Shown here piece by piece: positions 44,158 to 54,200 of a DNA stretch of 64,000 nucleotides (positions within the stretch are counted from its first letter, which is position 1; each line of letters opens with the position of its first letter). The notes under the pieces were generated by a model. That model was given only the letters and a program-made list of their open reading frames with translations, made no database searches and was not told the origin of the DNA. Source of the stretch: Bacteroides ovatus. GTDB taxonomy: Bacteria > Bacteroidota > Bacteroidia > Bacteroidales > Bacteroidaceae. Location: NCBI RefSeq assembly GCF_001314995.1, contig NZ_CP012938.1:4836001-4900000 (forward strand). The letters are read 5' to 3'. A program made the translations under genes and the position numbers.

Positions 44158-46173
44158 TTATAGGCTATATCTTTTTTCATTTAGTGGAGTGCAAATCACA
44201 TTTCTTATTCTTCCCTTAAACCCCAGCAATTTGTCGCCTATCTGTTTCAATGGGAAGATAAGTGTTTCCTGATACCAAATGCTGTCTTTACGCAGGCTTT
44301 TCTGATTGTAAACTACACCGATTCGTCCTTCCAAACGTTCTTGTAGCTCTCCGTTTATGTAAAGTGAGGTCCCTTTGGCATCTCCCTCTACACGAACCTT
44401 TGTCCATTTTTCCACAGGCAAACGATAGGAATGGAAGATGAATTCATAGCCGTCGCGCGAGAATGCGAATTTACCCGTATTTTGCCAGTTCGCGGTGAAA
44501 ACAGAATGGGGACCTTTGAATAAGACCGCATCGATATTGGGCTTTGGATCTGCGTAGATTTCAAATTCCACACTATATGGATAACCGATTTCGGGTATAG
44601 AGGTAAGAACCGAGTCGTTACCTTGCAGGATAATTTCCTGGCCGGAAAGCGTTAGGTCTTTTCTGTCATCTATGCTGGCCTGTAGATTTACGCCCGGTGC
44701 TTCCGGTGTTGTCCTGCACCACGTTTCGAAGGTTTCAAACGGTATGTTTCTTGTGTTTTCTCCTTTCCAAAGTTTCTCGCTCATAACCTGCATGGCAGGA
44801 AAGGTGCGTATATGTACATCCTGTTGGCTGATTCCATTTCCGACACGGTCGTTCCATACAGCAAACATGGCTCCTAATAAATTAGTAGACTGCTCTATCA
44901 TTTCTCCCTCTTGCATCATTCGTGGTGACCAACTCTCATATATCCATTGATGATCCAGAAAGTTATGGTAGTAATTCACGGCTGGTACGATATATAGAAA
45001 TGCATCGCATGTATTAATCGCTTTGGCTCCTTCCTGCAGTGCGGTTTCTAGGTCTAGCCAGCTATAATTCCATGCATTGACCGTTTTTCCTTTCAGATTT
45101 ACGGGGGTATTTCCTTTCATGTGTTTCAGACTTCCCCATAATCGCGGATTTTTTCCATATTTGGTGATATACTTCAGATAGTATTCAGTGAAATAGCGGA
45201 ATTGTTCCGCTTCTTTGAGGTTGTACTCATCAGTGCCGATATGTACGTCCGGTCCGACAAATACCGGGTGATCTCCCGAGAGATATTCGTCAAACAAAGT
45301 ATCAAGGAAATCATATACCTCTTTTTTATAGAGGTCGAGATGATCCATACCATATTCTTTTTTGTCGGCTGCCAGTATCGGATTGTAATGAGTGAAAGCG
45401 AGTGAGTGTGCCGGAACATCAATTTCTGGGATGATATTGATTCCATATCGTGCGGCCATTTGCTGGAAGTTGCGGAATTCTTCTTTGGTGTAGGAACCAT
45501 CTTTGGATGTGAGTCCCGGAAAACGCTCGCTTTCCAATCTGAAGGCGGCGTATGTTTTGTTCCAGTCATTATCGAAAAACTCAACGAAACCATTATCATT
45601 CAGATGTATTTGCAGTTCATTCATTTTATAGAACGAGAGAATTTTTACGTAATCCTGCAAATAGTCCATTGTGAAAAATTTCCTGGCTACGTCAATCATC
45701 AGTCCGCGGTGAGCATACTGCGGATAATCCAATGCTTTTCCTTTCATGAGTCCAAAAGGCTGGTTATGGATCATTTGCAACAGTGTGCGAGTTCCCCAGA
45801 ATACTCCTTTTACGGTGGAGGCTTCGATGGTTACATGGTTGCGTATATCCAGTTCATAGCTTTCTTCTCCCAATGATGAAGGCGATTTTTTCACTGACAG
45901 ATAGATAGAATGATTTTTCGGTTTTCCGGAGGTTACCTGATAATTCCAGCCGAACATATCTTTTAAGTCTTTTGCCATTATTTCCGCAGTTTCTTTCAAC
46001 AGGCTTTCTGCTTCCGGAGCGATTATAATCTTTCCTGTTTCCGGTAGTGTCAGTTTGCCTTTTGCCCCATTCCAATGTTGTAAGGAGGGAATCACCTGCG
46101 GGATATCCGTTTGAGCGTATACTGTCATTCCTAATAGTAGTAAGATGGATAAGATGCTTATTCTCTTTTTCAT
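44158..46173 (-). CDS. GH20 beta-N-acetylhexosaminidase with C-terminal LamG-like domain
   Basis: Secreted 671-residue hexosaminidase; signal peptide ends near VYAQ (residue 21). GH20b-like domain at about 25-145, TIM barrel at about 150-480 with YAHRGLMIDVARKFF and the catalytic pair D315/E316 in HIGTDEYN (substrate-assisted mechanism), and tryptophans in NAWNYSW and MFAVWNDRVG. Residues about 510-670 form a concanavalin/LamG-like sandwich (GYPYSVEFEIYADPKPN, VEKWTKVRVEGDAKGTSLYI), an added carbohydrate-binding module. It acts on terminal GlcNAc or GalNAc of host or microbial glycans, so it is functionally separate from the arabinogalactan genes. Monocistronic. Confidence 0.92.
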   Translation of the reverse strand: MKKRISILSILLLLGMTVYAQTDIPQVIPSLQHWNGAKGKLTLPETGKIIIAPEAESLLKETAEIMAKDLKDMFGWNYQVTSGKPKNHSIYLSVKKSPSSLGEESYELDIRNHVTIEASTVKGVFWGTRTLLQMIHNQPFGLMKGKALDYPQYAHRGLMIDVARKFFTMDYLQDYVKILSFYKMNELQIHLNDNGFVEFFDNDWNKTYAAFRLESERFPGLTSKDGSYTKEEFRNFQQMAARYGINIIPEIDVPAHSLAFTHYNPILAADKKEYGMDHLDLYKKEVYDFLDTLFDEYLSGDHPVFVGPDVHIGTDEYNLKEAEQFRYFTEYYLKYITKYGKNPRLWGSLKHMKGNTPVNLKGKTVNAWNYSWLDLETALQEGAKAINTCDAFLYIVPAVNYYHNFLDHQWIYESWSPRMMQEGEMIEQSTNLLGAMFAVWNDRVGNGISQQDVHIRTFPAMQVMSEKLWKGENTRNIPFETFETWCRTTPEAPGVNLQASIDDRKDLTLSGQEIILQGNDSVLTSIPEIGYPYSVEFEIYADPKPNIDAVLFKGPHSVFTANWQNTGKFAFSRDGYEFIFHSYRLPVEKWTKVRVEGDAKGTSLYINGELQERLEGRIGVVYNQKSLRKDSIWYQETLIFPLKQIGDKLLGFKGRIRNVICTPLNEKRYSL

Positions 46174-46208
46174 ATTTATTAGATGTTTATATATTAATCT
46201 TGATAGCG

Positions 46209-46216
46209 CAAAACTA
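46209..46216 (-). promoter_or_regulatory. -7 box for the GH20 gene
   Basis: The minus strand reads TAGTTTTG, matching TAnnTTTG, 36 bases upstream of the ATG. Confidence 0.45.
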
Positions 46217-46290
46217 CGATATTTGGAAGTAAAGGGATTCTAAAAATAGACTTATAGCTTCCAAAATTCATTTTTTCAGTTATATAGGAG

Positions 46291-46298
46291 TATCTTTG
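46291..46298 (+). promoter_or_regulatory. -7 box for radC
   Basis: TATCTTTG matches TAnnTTTG, 20 bases before the radC ATG; a T-run at 46271-46276 takes the -33 position. Confidence 0.5.
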
Positions 46299-46317
46299 TG
46301 ACTTAATTTGATTAATA

Positions 46318-47013
46318 ATGGAAAGTAAACACAAACTATCCATCAACCAGTGGGCACTGGAAGACCGCCCACGGGAAAAAATGATGGAGAAGGGAGCAGC
46401 CGCATTGAGTGATGCCGAACTACTCGCTATATTGATTGGCTCCGGAAATACGGAAGAAAGTGCTGTCGAATTGATGAGACGCCTGCTCCTGTCTTGTGAT
46501 AACAATCTGAATTCATTGGCAAAATGGGAAGTGTGTGACTATTCCTCTTTCAAAGGTATGGGACCCGCAAAGAGCATTACAGTGATGGCAGCCTTGGAAT
46601 TAGGCAAACGAAGAAAGCTGCAAGAAACCAAAGAGAGACTTCGAATCACTTGCTCAAAAGATATCTATGATATTTTCCAACCGATCATGTGTGACTTGGA
46701 ACAGGAAGAATTCTGGGTGCTCCTATTGAACCAGGCAACCAAACTAATTGATAAGGTACGTATAAGTACTGGTGGCATAGACGGAACTTATACCGATGTG
46801 CGCACCATTCTCCGGGAAGCATTGCTGCAAAGAGCTACACAAATCGCGGTGGTGCATAACCATCCTTCGGGAAATATTCATCCCAGCCAACCGGACAGGA
46901 GTTTGACAGAGCATATCCATAAAGCGGCGGAAACGATGAATATCCGTCTGATAGATCACGTCATCGTTTGTGAAGACGGATTTTTCAGCTTTGCAGATGA
47001 GGGCCTACTCTAA
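46318..47013 (+). CDS. radC: RadC-family JAB1/MPN-domain protein
   Basis: A 231-residue cytoplasmic protein. The N-terminus has a helix-hairpin-helix-like segment (LSDAELLAILIGSGN, FKGMGPAKSITVMAALELGKR). The C-terminal MPN domain carries the metal-binding motif in VVHNHPSGNIHPSQPD (HxHxnSxxD) with the upstream glutamate in EEFWVLLL. Once linked to DNA repair, the family is now thought to be a metalloprotease or nuclease of uncertain role. It is single, core-genome-like, and converges on the HTCS gene. Confidence 0.93.
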   Translation: MESKHKLSINQWALEDRPREKMMEKGAAALSDAELLAILIGSGNTEESAVELMRRLLLSCDNNLNSLAKWEVCDYSSFKGMGPAKSITVMAALELGKRRKLQETKERLRITCSKDIYDIFQPIMCDLEQEEFWVLLLNQATKLIDKVRISTGGIDGTYTDVRTILREALLQRATQIAVVHNHPSGNIHPSQPDRSLTEHIHKAAETMNIRLIDHVIVCEDGFFSFADEGLL

Positions 47014-47034
47014 TTAGTAATACTACCTTATTTA

Positions 47035-47061
47035 AGTGAGAATATCTTATTTATTCTCACT
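47035..47061 (+). terminator. Hairpin between radC and the HTCS gene
   Basis: AGTGAGAAT (47035-47043) pairs with ATTCTCACT (47053-47061), spanning the HTCS stop codon. There is no T-run on the plus side, so terminator function is tentative. Confidence 0.4.
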
Positions 47062-50000
47062 CCTGCATTCATTTTTATACTGCGTGGGCGTCAAGCCTGT
47101 GTACTGTTTGAATGCAGTACTGAAATAACGTAAAGTAGTGAAACCTATCTGATCTGATATTTCAGTAAATGTCAGATCGGTGGTTTTTATCAGAGTAATG
47201 GCTTGCTCCAACCTGAATTTGTTGATATAGTCATTTGCCCCCATATCGGTGATAGCCTTCAACTTGTTGTAAAGAGATGTTTTACTCATTCCGATCTCTC
47301 TGCAGATAAAAGGAATATCTAAAGACGGATTGCTGATATTCTCGGAAATGAGCTTGTTAAACTTTAACAAGAACGTTTCATCCGCCTGGCTGAAAGTACT
47401 CTCCAGCGGTTGAGGGAAGTTGCCTATATGTTGATAGTGCTCTTTCGTTTGCTCCCGGTTGTATAGCCGGTTCTGTATAATCTTAACAAGAGTGTCTATC
47501 TCAAAAGGTTTTCCCAGATAAGCGTCCGCCCCGATTTTATACCCATACAGTCGGCTCTGTTCATCATTGCGTGCCGTGAGCAGAATCACAAGAATATGAC
47601 TGATGCCGATATTCTCTTTTACCGCTTTGCACAGTTCGTATCCATTCATAACCGGCATCATCACATCGCTCACTATAATATCCGGAACTTGCTTTTGCGC
47701 TATTTCGAAAGCTTCCCGGCCATCATGTGCTATATAAATTGCTTTGAATAAGGATTTCAATTCTTTGGAGAGGAAATCTGTCAGGTTATGATTGTCGTCT
47801 ACCAATAGCACTGTGTAATTCTGCGTAGAGAAGTCGAGTGTCTCGGGAGCGTTGATCTCATGATCTACGTCCGGTGTAATCAATTCATTGATGTAAGGTT
47901 TCGGCTGGCAGATGACTTCGCCCGACTCCAATCCCAAAGGTAAGTCGAAGAAGAAAGTGGCTCCTCCCGCTTCGTTGTTCATGGCTCCGATTTTACCTTT
48001 ATGCAATTCCACCAGCATCTTGGCGTATGAAAGTCCGACTCCGCTACCGCCAATTTCCTGCTTGCCTTGATAGAAACGGATGAATACTTTCTCCATGTCT
48101 TCCTCTTGCATACCTTCTCCCTGATCCAAAACGGAAACACGGACGTATGAGTCATTTTTGCTGGTACGGATAGTGACGGTTGTGTTTTTAGGACTGTGTT
48201 TCAGTGCGTTCGTCAATAAGTTTGTGACTACGATTGTACACATACCCTTGTCAAATACCACCTCTTTTATGCTGTCGTCGAGCTGATAATCTATTTGCAC
48301 TTCCTGGGCAGCTCCCTCGTCCGTAAAATCGGCACCAATCTCCTTTATCCATGAGTTAAATGGATAGGCTTGGAGTTTCAACTTGGTTTCTCCTACTTCC
48401 ATCTTACGTACGTCCAGCACCATGTTGATAAGATCTTTCATCCGTTGAGCCTGTTTATGTATATTCTTCAACGGTGGATAAATGGCATCTGTAGAAGGAA
48501 GTGTCTTTAATATGCGGCTTAGCGGGGCATATATGAGTGTGAGCGGAGTTCGCAGTTCATGGCTGATATTAATCAGAAAACGAACTTTTTCTTCATACAC
48601 ATTCTGCTCGTGTTCTTTCATCATCCATTTCATCTTGTTTTCTTTGCGTCGAAGCAGAACGAAAACAATTTGTACCACAATGCCTATGCAAGCAATGATG
48701 CAGAGAGAAACGAACCACCAGCTTCTGTACCAGGGTGGCAGTACGTTTAATGTGAAAAGAAACTGGGGAGTTGTTTCATTTCCTTCCTGTGTGTTACAGC
48801 TCACCATGATGGGATAACTTCCCGGAGCAAGAGATGGGATCATCAATTCAGGGTTGTAGCCTTCGGTTTTAAGGTCTCCCATTTGGAAATGATAGACTTT
48901 GAGCCGGAGAATGTCCGCACCATAAGTCATGACACGGATCTTAATGTTTTTACTGTTCCAGGGGATGGATATCTTGTCTTGATTGAGCTGATACATCCTG
49001 TTCTCTCCGTTTATGGTCAGTTCGGCAAGGCGTATTTCCGGAGAGTCACTACTCTTTTCTATTTGAGTGTCTGCATTGATACATAGTAAGCCTTTTACAC
49101 CTCCCATATAGATGTTGCCTTTGGGGGAAATGAGACGGGGCTCGGCCAAGTATTCATTGGGGGAAATTCCATCCGCTTCTCCGAACCATACAAAACGTTT
49201 GGTATCGGTGAGCCATATAAAGAGTTTCTGTTCAGCTCCTATCCACACTTTTCCTTTATTGTCGCATAACACGGTATTTACTTCATTAAATAAGGTGGTA
49301 GGAATTCTTTCGAATTTGCGGGTATCAGGGTGATAGGTGTACAGGCCACGGGTGCCTGCAATCCAGAATACGCCCTTGTCATCCCTGGATACAGCATTGA
49401 AGAATCCCTGTGGAGCACTTGCAAATATCTCCACTGTGTCTTTTTTACGATCCAGTCTATATATATTATAAGGATCGTTCAGGTAAATGGCAGTGGAATC
49501 ATATCCAATGGAACTCAACAAGCCTTTTATTTTCACTTCTTTGGCACAAGGGACAGGAGTGAGTTGCCGGGTGGAAGTATGGTAGCGGTAAGGAGGCAAA
49601 CTTAATATTAAGATCGAATTGGGAGTATCCCGGTATAAGTTGATTGGCTGTCCGCTATAGCGGATGTGATGCTCTAATGAAGGGCTCATAATAGCGAAAG
49701 GACGCTTCTTTCCTGTCTTTTTATCGAATATGAAGATACCTTTGGAAAAGGCAGATACTAACAATTCGTTGGGTGTGAAGCCGGTGATGGAGACCATCTT
49801 GTCTCCCCAAGTGTCGGGATAGTGCACAAATGTTTCTGTAGAAGGAATGAATTTATTGATACCTCCTCCGTCCATAGCGATCCAGAGTTCTTCGGAAGCC
49901 GGTTCCTGATATAGTTGTAATACCGTACTTTGACTTAATCCTTTGTTGTGCCCTAACACAACATTAGTGTAAGTTCTCATGGATACTTCACGAATGTTGA

Positions 50001-50982
50001 TAACCCCTTCACGTTTACTTCCCGCCCATATATTTCCGGCAGAGTCGCTATGCAGGCAGAGTATTGTATTTGTGGGAAGGGAATGATTATCTCCGGAGAT
50101 ATGTTCGAGTACGGTAATATTGCCGGTTGTGGGATCGAGGATATTGATACCTCCCCCGTCTGTTCCCATCCATATTTTTTGTTTGAATTCGGTCATGCAC
50201 AATACGATGTCACTGCTCAAACGGGAGTTTTGAGTGGTATAGCTGGCTATCAATTTTCCCTGGGCGGAGAAACACTTGACGCCATTGTTGTAGGTTGACA
50301 GCCATATTCTTTGTTGGGAGTCTATGATGATTCCTACGTTGTCGTTCCCGTATTGGAAAGGAAATGGGGTTATCTCGAAATTCTTGAGGTTCATTTGCAG
50401 TATTCCCTGTTGCCAGCTTAGACACAATATGGTATCGGGTTTCCACATTTGTATGGATCGTATAATGAACGGCTCGTCGGTCTTGAATTCCCGTATGAGA
50501 GAAATCGTGTTGGTGGCATAAGAATATTTATATATCTTGTTGATCCCTCCGAACAGAAGCCCGTCTGCTATTTTGCAGATCGATTTGGCAATGATGGGCT
50601 GATTATTTAGTTTGGGGATAAAGAAGTTGTCGTGAATAAGAGAATAACGGGCGATTCCTGTGGTGGTCAGTATCCAGGTTGTCTGCTGATTATCTTCAAT
50701 AATTTGCAGGATACTGTCGTTAGGCAGGGAATTTTCATTATCAGGTTGTGCGGTGTACTTTTTGAGTTCCGTTCCATCAAATCTGATTAGTCCTGTCGGA
50801 GTACCGATCCAGATGAATCCCTTTTGTTCGGTATAGATACAGCTGATGATAGACGGCATTCCGTTTTGGGAACCAATCAGTTTAAAGTCGTAATGGTTAC
50901 CTATACTTATTGCTGGAAATGTGCCTACGATAAGAAAAGCCAGTAAGCAGAAAAAGTGTTTTATCCAAATACTTTTTTTCAT
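47047..50982 (-). CDS. Hybrid two-component system sensor-regulator (HTCS)
   Basis: A complete 1311-residue one-polypeptide two-component system. Order: signal peptide; about 700 residues of periplasmic propeller repeats (two seven-bladed propellers, e.g. GLIRFDG, WIGTDGGGINILDP, WAGSKREGVI); Y_Y_Y domain; membrane span at about 755-778; HisKA with H808 (NISHELRTPLTL); HATPase (NLLTNALKHSP, DQGEGM, GGSGVGLSYAK); receiver with phospho-acceptor D1106 (IIVSDVMMPVMNGYE) and the lysine of LGKPFE; AraC-type HTH at about 1205-1305 (EISDQIGFTTLRYFSTAFKQY). Family members bind a specific oligosaccharide in the periplasm and switch on the adjacent SusC/SusD operon, which is divergent here with a 257-base intergenic region. 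Confidence 0.96.
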   Translation of the reverse strand: MKKSIWIKHFFCLLAFLIVGTFPAISIGNHYDFKLIGSQNGMPSIISCIYTEQKGFIWIGTPTGLIRFDGTELKKYTAQPDNENSLPNDSILQIIEDNQQTTWILTTTGIARYSLIHDNFFIPKLNNQPIIAKSICKIADGLLFGGINKIYKYSYATNTISLIREFKTDEPFIIRSIQMWKPDTILCLSWQQGILQMNLKNFEITPFPFQYGNDNVGIIIDSQQRIWLSTYNNGVKCFSAQGKLIASYTTQNSRLSSDIVLCMTEFKQKIWMGTDGGGINILDPTTGNITVLEHISGDNHSLPTNTILCLHSDSAGNIWAGSKREGVINIREVSMRTYTNVVLGHNKGLSQSTVLQLYQEPASEELWIAMDGGGINKFIPSTETFVHYPDTWGDKMVSITGFTPNELLVSAFSKGIFIFDKKTGKKRPFAIMSPSLEHHIRYSGQPINLYRDTPNSILILSLPPYRYHTSTRQLTPVPCAKEVKIKGLLSSIGYDSTAIYLNDPYNIYRLDRKKDTVEIFASAPQGFFNAVSRDDKGVFWIAGTRGLYTYHPDTRKFERIPTTLFNEVNTVLCDNKGKVWIGAEQKLFIWLTDTKRFVWFGEADGISPNEYLAEPRLISPKGNIYMGGVKGLLCINADTQIEKSSDSPEIRLAELTINGENRMYQLNQDKISIPWNSKNIKIRVMTYGADILRLKVYHFQMGDLKTEGYNPELMIPSLAPGSYPIMVSCNTQEGNETTPQFLFTLNVLPPWYRSWWFVSLCIIACIGIVVQIVFVLLRRKENKMKWMMKEHEQNVYEEKVRFLINISHELRTPLTLIYAPLSRILKTLPSTDAIYPPLKNIHKQAQRMKDLINMVLDVRKMEVGETKLKLQAYPFNSWIKEIGADFTDEGAAQEVQIDYQLDDSIKEVVFDKGMCTIVVTNLLTNALKHSPKNTTVTIRTSKNDSYVRVSVLDQGEGMQEEDMEKVFIRFYQGKQEIGGSGVGLSYAKMLVELHKGKIGAMNNEAGGATFFFDLPLGLESGEVICQPKPYINELITPDVDHEINAPETLDFSTQNYTVLLVDDNHNLTDFLSKELKSLFKAIYIAHDGREAFEIAQKQVPDIIVSDVMMPVMNGYELCKAVKENIGISHILVILLTARNDEQSRLYGYKIGADAYLGKPFEIDTLVKIIQNRLYNREQTKEHYQHIGNFPQPLESTFSQADETFLLKFNKLISENISNPSLDIPFICREIGMSKTSLYNKLKAITDMGANDYINKFRLEQAITLIKTTDLTFTEISDQIGFTTLRYFSTAFKQYTGLTPTQYKNECRSENK

Positions 50983-51014
50983 CAGTCAAGATTATTAAGG
51001 GGAGATTAGTGAAA

Positions 51015-51022
51015 CAAAAGTA
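51015..51022 (-). promoter_or_regulatory. -7 box for the HTCS gene
   Basis: The minus strand reads TACTTTTG, matching TAnnTTTG, 33 bases upstream of the HTCS ATG. Confidence 0.5.
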
Positions 51023-51051
51023 TGATTAATTCCGCTAAAACAAAAGAAATA

Positions 51052-51106
51052 TTTCCAAAAACCGCCACAAAGACGTTCAAAAACGGAATATGGATGTTTT
51101 TGGAAA
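51052..51106. promoter_or_regulatory. Candidate HTCS operator (inverted repeat)
   Basis: TTTCCAAAAAC (51052-51062) is mirrored by GTTTTTGGAAA (51096-51106), with 33 bases between. It lies in the divergent region between HTCS and SusC, 43 to 97 bases upstream of the SusC -7 box, where an AraC-type activator would be expected to bind. Confidence 0.45.
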
Positions 51107-51148
51107 CATTTTGGCGATTTTATGAACTCGCCATTCTGCCAATCAATC

Positions 51149-51156
51149 TATTTTTG
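51149..51156 (+). promoter_or_regulatory. -7 box for the SusC operon
   Basis: TATTTTTG matches TAnnTTTG and gives a leader of about 80 bases before the SusC ATG. The lack of a -33 TTTG fits an activator-dependent promoter. Confidence 0.5.
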
Positions 51157-51239
51157 TGGTGTATTTCAATGCCGGATAGTGTGGGCTATTGGCAAATGGA
51201 ACTCAAAAAAACTTTTAGTATTAACTTTAATATAATGTT

Positions 51240-54200
51240 ATGAAGAAAATGCAGATTAGGATGCAACTGGTGTGTCTCTTTTCAATGCTTTTACTGTTCT
51301 TCCCTGTGGAGCTCTTTGCTCAACAGGGCACTATCACTGGTAAGGTGGTAGACGAACGTGGCGAGTCCGTAATCGGAGCAACCGTTATGGTGAAAGGTTC
51401 TACTGATGGTACCATTACCGATTTGGATGGAAACTTTAAAATTAACGGTAAAGTAGGTACAACGATAACTGTCAGCTATGTGGGCTATGCTCCTTTGGAA
51501 GTGAAAATCACTAAGCTAACAGGAAATCGGTTCGTGATGAAGGAAGACTCCAAAACTTTAGATGAAGTGGTGGTAGTCGGTATGGGAACACAGAAACGTA
51601 ATACTATTACAGCGGCTGTAGCAACAGTTAATGCGGATGCAATCGCTACCCGTCCTGTGACGGATGTAACCAGCGCCTTACAAGGTAATGTGGCTGGTTT
51701 GAACTTTGCTTCGGATGCTTCTGAAAGCGGTACCGGTGGTGAAGTTGGCGGAGAAATCAAATTTAATATTCGCGGTATCGGTTCTATTAATGGTGGAGAG
51801 CCTTATGTATTGGTGGATGGTGTGGAACAGAGCTTGCAGAATGTAAATCCTGCCGATATAGAAAGTATCAGTGTATTGAAAGATGCTTCTGCAGCAGCCG
51901 TGTATGGTGCTCGTGCTGCGTATGGTGTGGTGTTAGTAACGACCAAGAGCGGTAAACAGGATAAAGCCCGGGTGACTTATCGCGGTTCTGTGGGTATGAG
52001 TGCACCTATCAACATGCCCGAGATGATGAACTCTGTAGAGTTTGCCAATTATAAAAATGCGTACCGTTCGGCAATTGGTGAGTCTCCATACTTCTCACAG
52101 GAGACTATTGATTTGATGAATCAGTTTTTGCAGAACCCCTATGGTGAAGGTCTGCTCGGTATTACCGCCAATCAGGAGAATACCGGTTGGCGTGGCGGTG
52201 AATCGCAGTATGCCAATACCGACTGGTTTGATTATTTCTATAAAAACAAATCTTTGCGTCATTCACACAATCTAAGTATCTCCGGTGGATCGGACAAAGT
52301 GACTTATTATGTCGGTCTGGGTTATACTTACCAGGGTGGTTTGCTGGATCGTGTAGAAGACTCTCTGGATAAATACAACGTGAATACCAAATTTCAGATC
52401 AAGCCGAATGACTGGTTGAAGTTTAACTTCAATAACAATATCACGTTGAATCTGATTTCCCGCCCGCTCCCCGATATGTCTATTCTTTATCATCAGATAG
52501 CTCGTTCGCAGCCTAATATGGTGACTGAAGTTCCTATTTCCGGGCTTTATAATCTTCCTTCATGGAATGAAGCTTTGTATCTGGACAATGTGGGCTATTC
52601 GCAGAACCGCATTTCTGATGCCATGACTTTTGCAGCTACTGTTACGCCTCTGAAAGGCTGGGACATTATCGGAGAGATGAAAGTTCGTTTTGATGTGCAG
52701 AATGATGAATTCTTGCAGAAGCAGCCCCGTACCACACGGCCCGACGGAACCATAGAGAATGTTACCGCTCCCCGGCAGGGATATTCTTATCCCGGTATCG
52801 AATATTCGAATTCTTTGTGGGGATCAATGACTCGTGGAAATCAATTCAACTATTATTTGTCTCCCAGTGTGTCGTCTTCATATACGAATCAATGGGGTGA
52901 CCATTTCTTTAAGGCAATGGCCGGTTTCCAGATGGAAGTGCAGCAAAACTCAAGCATGTATGCGTATAAAGACGGAGTGATGAGCGATGATACATTCTCT
53001 TTTGACAATGCAAACGGAAAAGCCTATAATAGTGAAGCGCGTGACCATTGGGCAACCATGGGATTCTATACCCGTTTGAACTGGAACTACCAGAATGTCT
53101 ATTTTCTGGAATTTAGCGGACGTTATGATGGTTCGTCACGTTTCGCTTCCGGCAATCGTTGGGGATTTTTCCCTTCTTTCTCTGCCGGTTATGACATTGC
53201 CCGTACCGACTACTTCAAGCAATGGAGCTTGCCTGTTTCACAGTTGAAAGTGCGTTTGTCTTACGGACGTTTAGGCAATCAGAATGGAGCCGGACTATAT
53301 GATTATCTGAACTTCATGACATTGAGACCGGACTATTCAAATGCATGGTTGCTTTCCGGTGTCACTTCGGCTACTCCGGTACGTGGTACAGTCGCTTTAA
53401 CACCTTCTATGGTAAGCCCGTACATTACATGGGAAAAAGTGGATAATGCCAACTTAGGTTTCGACCTGACTTTGCTTAACAATCGTTTGACGATTACGGC
53501 GGATATTTACCAACGTACGACCAAAGACATGATTGGCCCGGCTGAAGCAATTCCTGATATTGGCGGTATTGCTGTTGACCAACGTGCTAAAGTAAATAAT
53601 GCAACGCTACGTAACCGTGGATGGGAATTGTCGGTTAACTGGTCTGACCAGCTGAAGAATGGTTTCAGTTATGGAATCGGTTTCAATATCTTTGACTACA
53701 AAGCAGTGGTAACCAAATACAATAATCCGGAAGGATTGATTTATAACAACCACACCGGTCTGGTTCGTAACAAAGGTTATTACCAGGGAATGGATTTAGG
53801 TGAAATCTGGGGATATGAAGCAAATGATCTGTTTCTCACCAACCAGGAAGTGGATGAATATCTGAGAGGAGTAGACATGTCTTTCTTCAAACCGAATAAG
53901 GATTGGCAACGTGGTGATTTGAAATATATCGATTCGAACGGTGATGGTAAAATTGATCCGGGTTCGGGTACATTGAAAGATCACGGTGATTTGAAAATTA
54001 TCGGTAATACGACTCCTCGTTACTCCTTCGGTCTGAACTTACATGCCGGTTATAAAGGTTTTGAAGTTTCCGCATTGTTCCAGGGAGTCATGAAACGTGA
54101 TTTCCCGATGGCTGCAAGTACTTATCTGTTTAGCGGTGATTCCAACTTCTTTAAAGAACATTTGGATTATTATAATGTGTACAACCCGGGGGCTTACCTG

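Noticed and set aside
51022..51243. 73-codon open frame between HTCS and SusC whose stop overlaps the SusC ATG
   Set aside because: It begins at the HTCS -7 box, contains the SusC -7 box and has no recognisable protein features; it is best seen as regulatory DNA.
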